Positions 63,789 through 64,000 of a DNA stretch of 64,000 nt are shown piece by piece. This DNA is from Halomonas borealis (GTDB taxonomy: Bacteria > Pseudomonadota > Gammaproteobacteria > Pseudomonadales > Halomonadaceae): contig NZ_SDMO01000003.1 in assembly GCF_004798905.1 (NCBI RefSeq), positions 217,696-281,695 of the forward strand. The letters are read 5' to 3'. The translations under genes were made by a program, and so were the position numbers. The notes below the pieces were generated by a model. The model was not told where the DNA came from. It did no database searches and worked only from the letters and a program-made list of their open reading frames with translations. Numbering within the stretch: the stretch's first letter is position 1; the number at the start of each line of letters is the position of its first letter.

Positions 63789-63806
63789 GCAGCGCCATGT
63801 GATCGG

Positions 63807-63882
63807 GGGTGGTTAGCTCAGCCGGGAGAGCACCAGCCTTACAAGCTGGGGGTCACAGGTTCGATCCCTGTACCACCCACCA
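63807..63882 (+). tRNA. tRNA-Val (anticodon TAC)
   Basis: 76 bases including encoded CCA. The acceptor GGGTGGT pairs with ACCACCC, the anticodon arm is CCAGC-CTTACAA-GCTGG, and the T loop is TTCGATC. Confidence 0.97.
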
Positions 63883-63923
63883 CTGTGAAGTTCAGTGGTC
63901 GATTGCATCGCAGAAACGAGTGC

Positions 63924-64000
63924 GGACCGGTAGTTCAGTTGGTTAGAATGCCGGCCTGTCACGCCGGAGGTCGCGGGTTCGAGTCCCGTCCGGTCCGCCA
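63924..64000 (+). tRNA. tRNA-Asp (anticodon GTC)
   Basis: 77 bases including encoded CCA, ending on the last base of the window. The acceptor GGACCGG pairs with CCGGTCC, and the anticodon arm is CCGGC-CTGTCAC-GCCGG. It lies 41 bases after tRNA-Val; more tRNAs may follow outside the window. Confidence 0.96.

Overview
The window is a stretch of GC-rich gammaproteobacterial chromosome. Gene content and order fit a Halomonas-like member of the Halomonadaceae: a dapA-bamC-MBL-purC cluster, cbb3 oxidase genes, an acetate-switch locus, acidic proteins with Glu/Asp/Ala-rich linkers, and an E. coli-like cellulose cluster. The genus is an inference from style; no 16S gene is present. I see no prophage, insertion sequence, integrase or CRISPR array. 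Almost all of it looks like core chromosome.

1-10.4 kb: a divergent phosphoethanolamine-cellulose locus. bcsR-Q-A-B-Z runs on the minus strand (bcsZ is cut by the window edge) and bcsE-F-G on the plus strand. Together they encode the c-di-GMP-controlled synthase, its assembly factors and the enzyme that decorates the polymer. 10.4-15.6 kb: radD, then scpA-scpB-rluB and two identical tRNA-Lys genes. 15.7-20.6 kb: nadA, a BepA-type M48 protease, a TusA-like protein, an AI-2E/PerM permease and bcp. 20.8-24.2 kb: dapA, bamC, an MBL hydrolase and purC. 24.3-27.4 kb: a strongly structured intergenic element, trmO, a GNAT protein, nadC and ampD. 27.4-40.2 kb: aceE-aceF (pyruvate dehydrogenase E1 and E2, no lpd beside them), adk, tsaB-rsmJ, plsB, a phospholipase-D-type cardiolipin synthase, a UPF0149 protein and a SprT protein.

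40.3-53.1 kb is the most interesting block. acs (acetyl-CoA synthetase) is followed by a LuxR-type response regulator of the CrbR/ErdR kind. A little further on come its likely partner, a giant SLC5-STAC-PAS-kinase-receiver protein (CrbS/MxtR kind), an undescribed 171-residue membrane protein, and a two-part sodium:solute symporter (large subunit plus DUF4212 small subunit). A manganese import pair (mntH-mntR) with two operator palindromes sits inside this block. Facing the symporter, across a 764-bp gap without a gene, is a DnaQ-fold protein whose exonuclease active site has been lost. The block reads as a complete acetate sensing, uptake and activation system.

53.2-64.0 kb: ttcA, then a minus-strand cbb3 oxidase operon (ccoN-O-Q-P-G-H-I-S plus a TauE/SafE protein with a His-rich tail) read from a good sigma-70 promoter without an FNR box. 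An alpha/beta hydrolase and a tRNA-Val/tRNA-Asp pair close the window.

The best leads outside annotated genes are: a hairpin holding an 11-base Shine-Dalgarno match in front of aceE; the hairpin element between purC and trmO; the mntH operators; the nadA leader hairpin; and the regulatory DNA of the acetate block.
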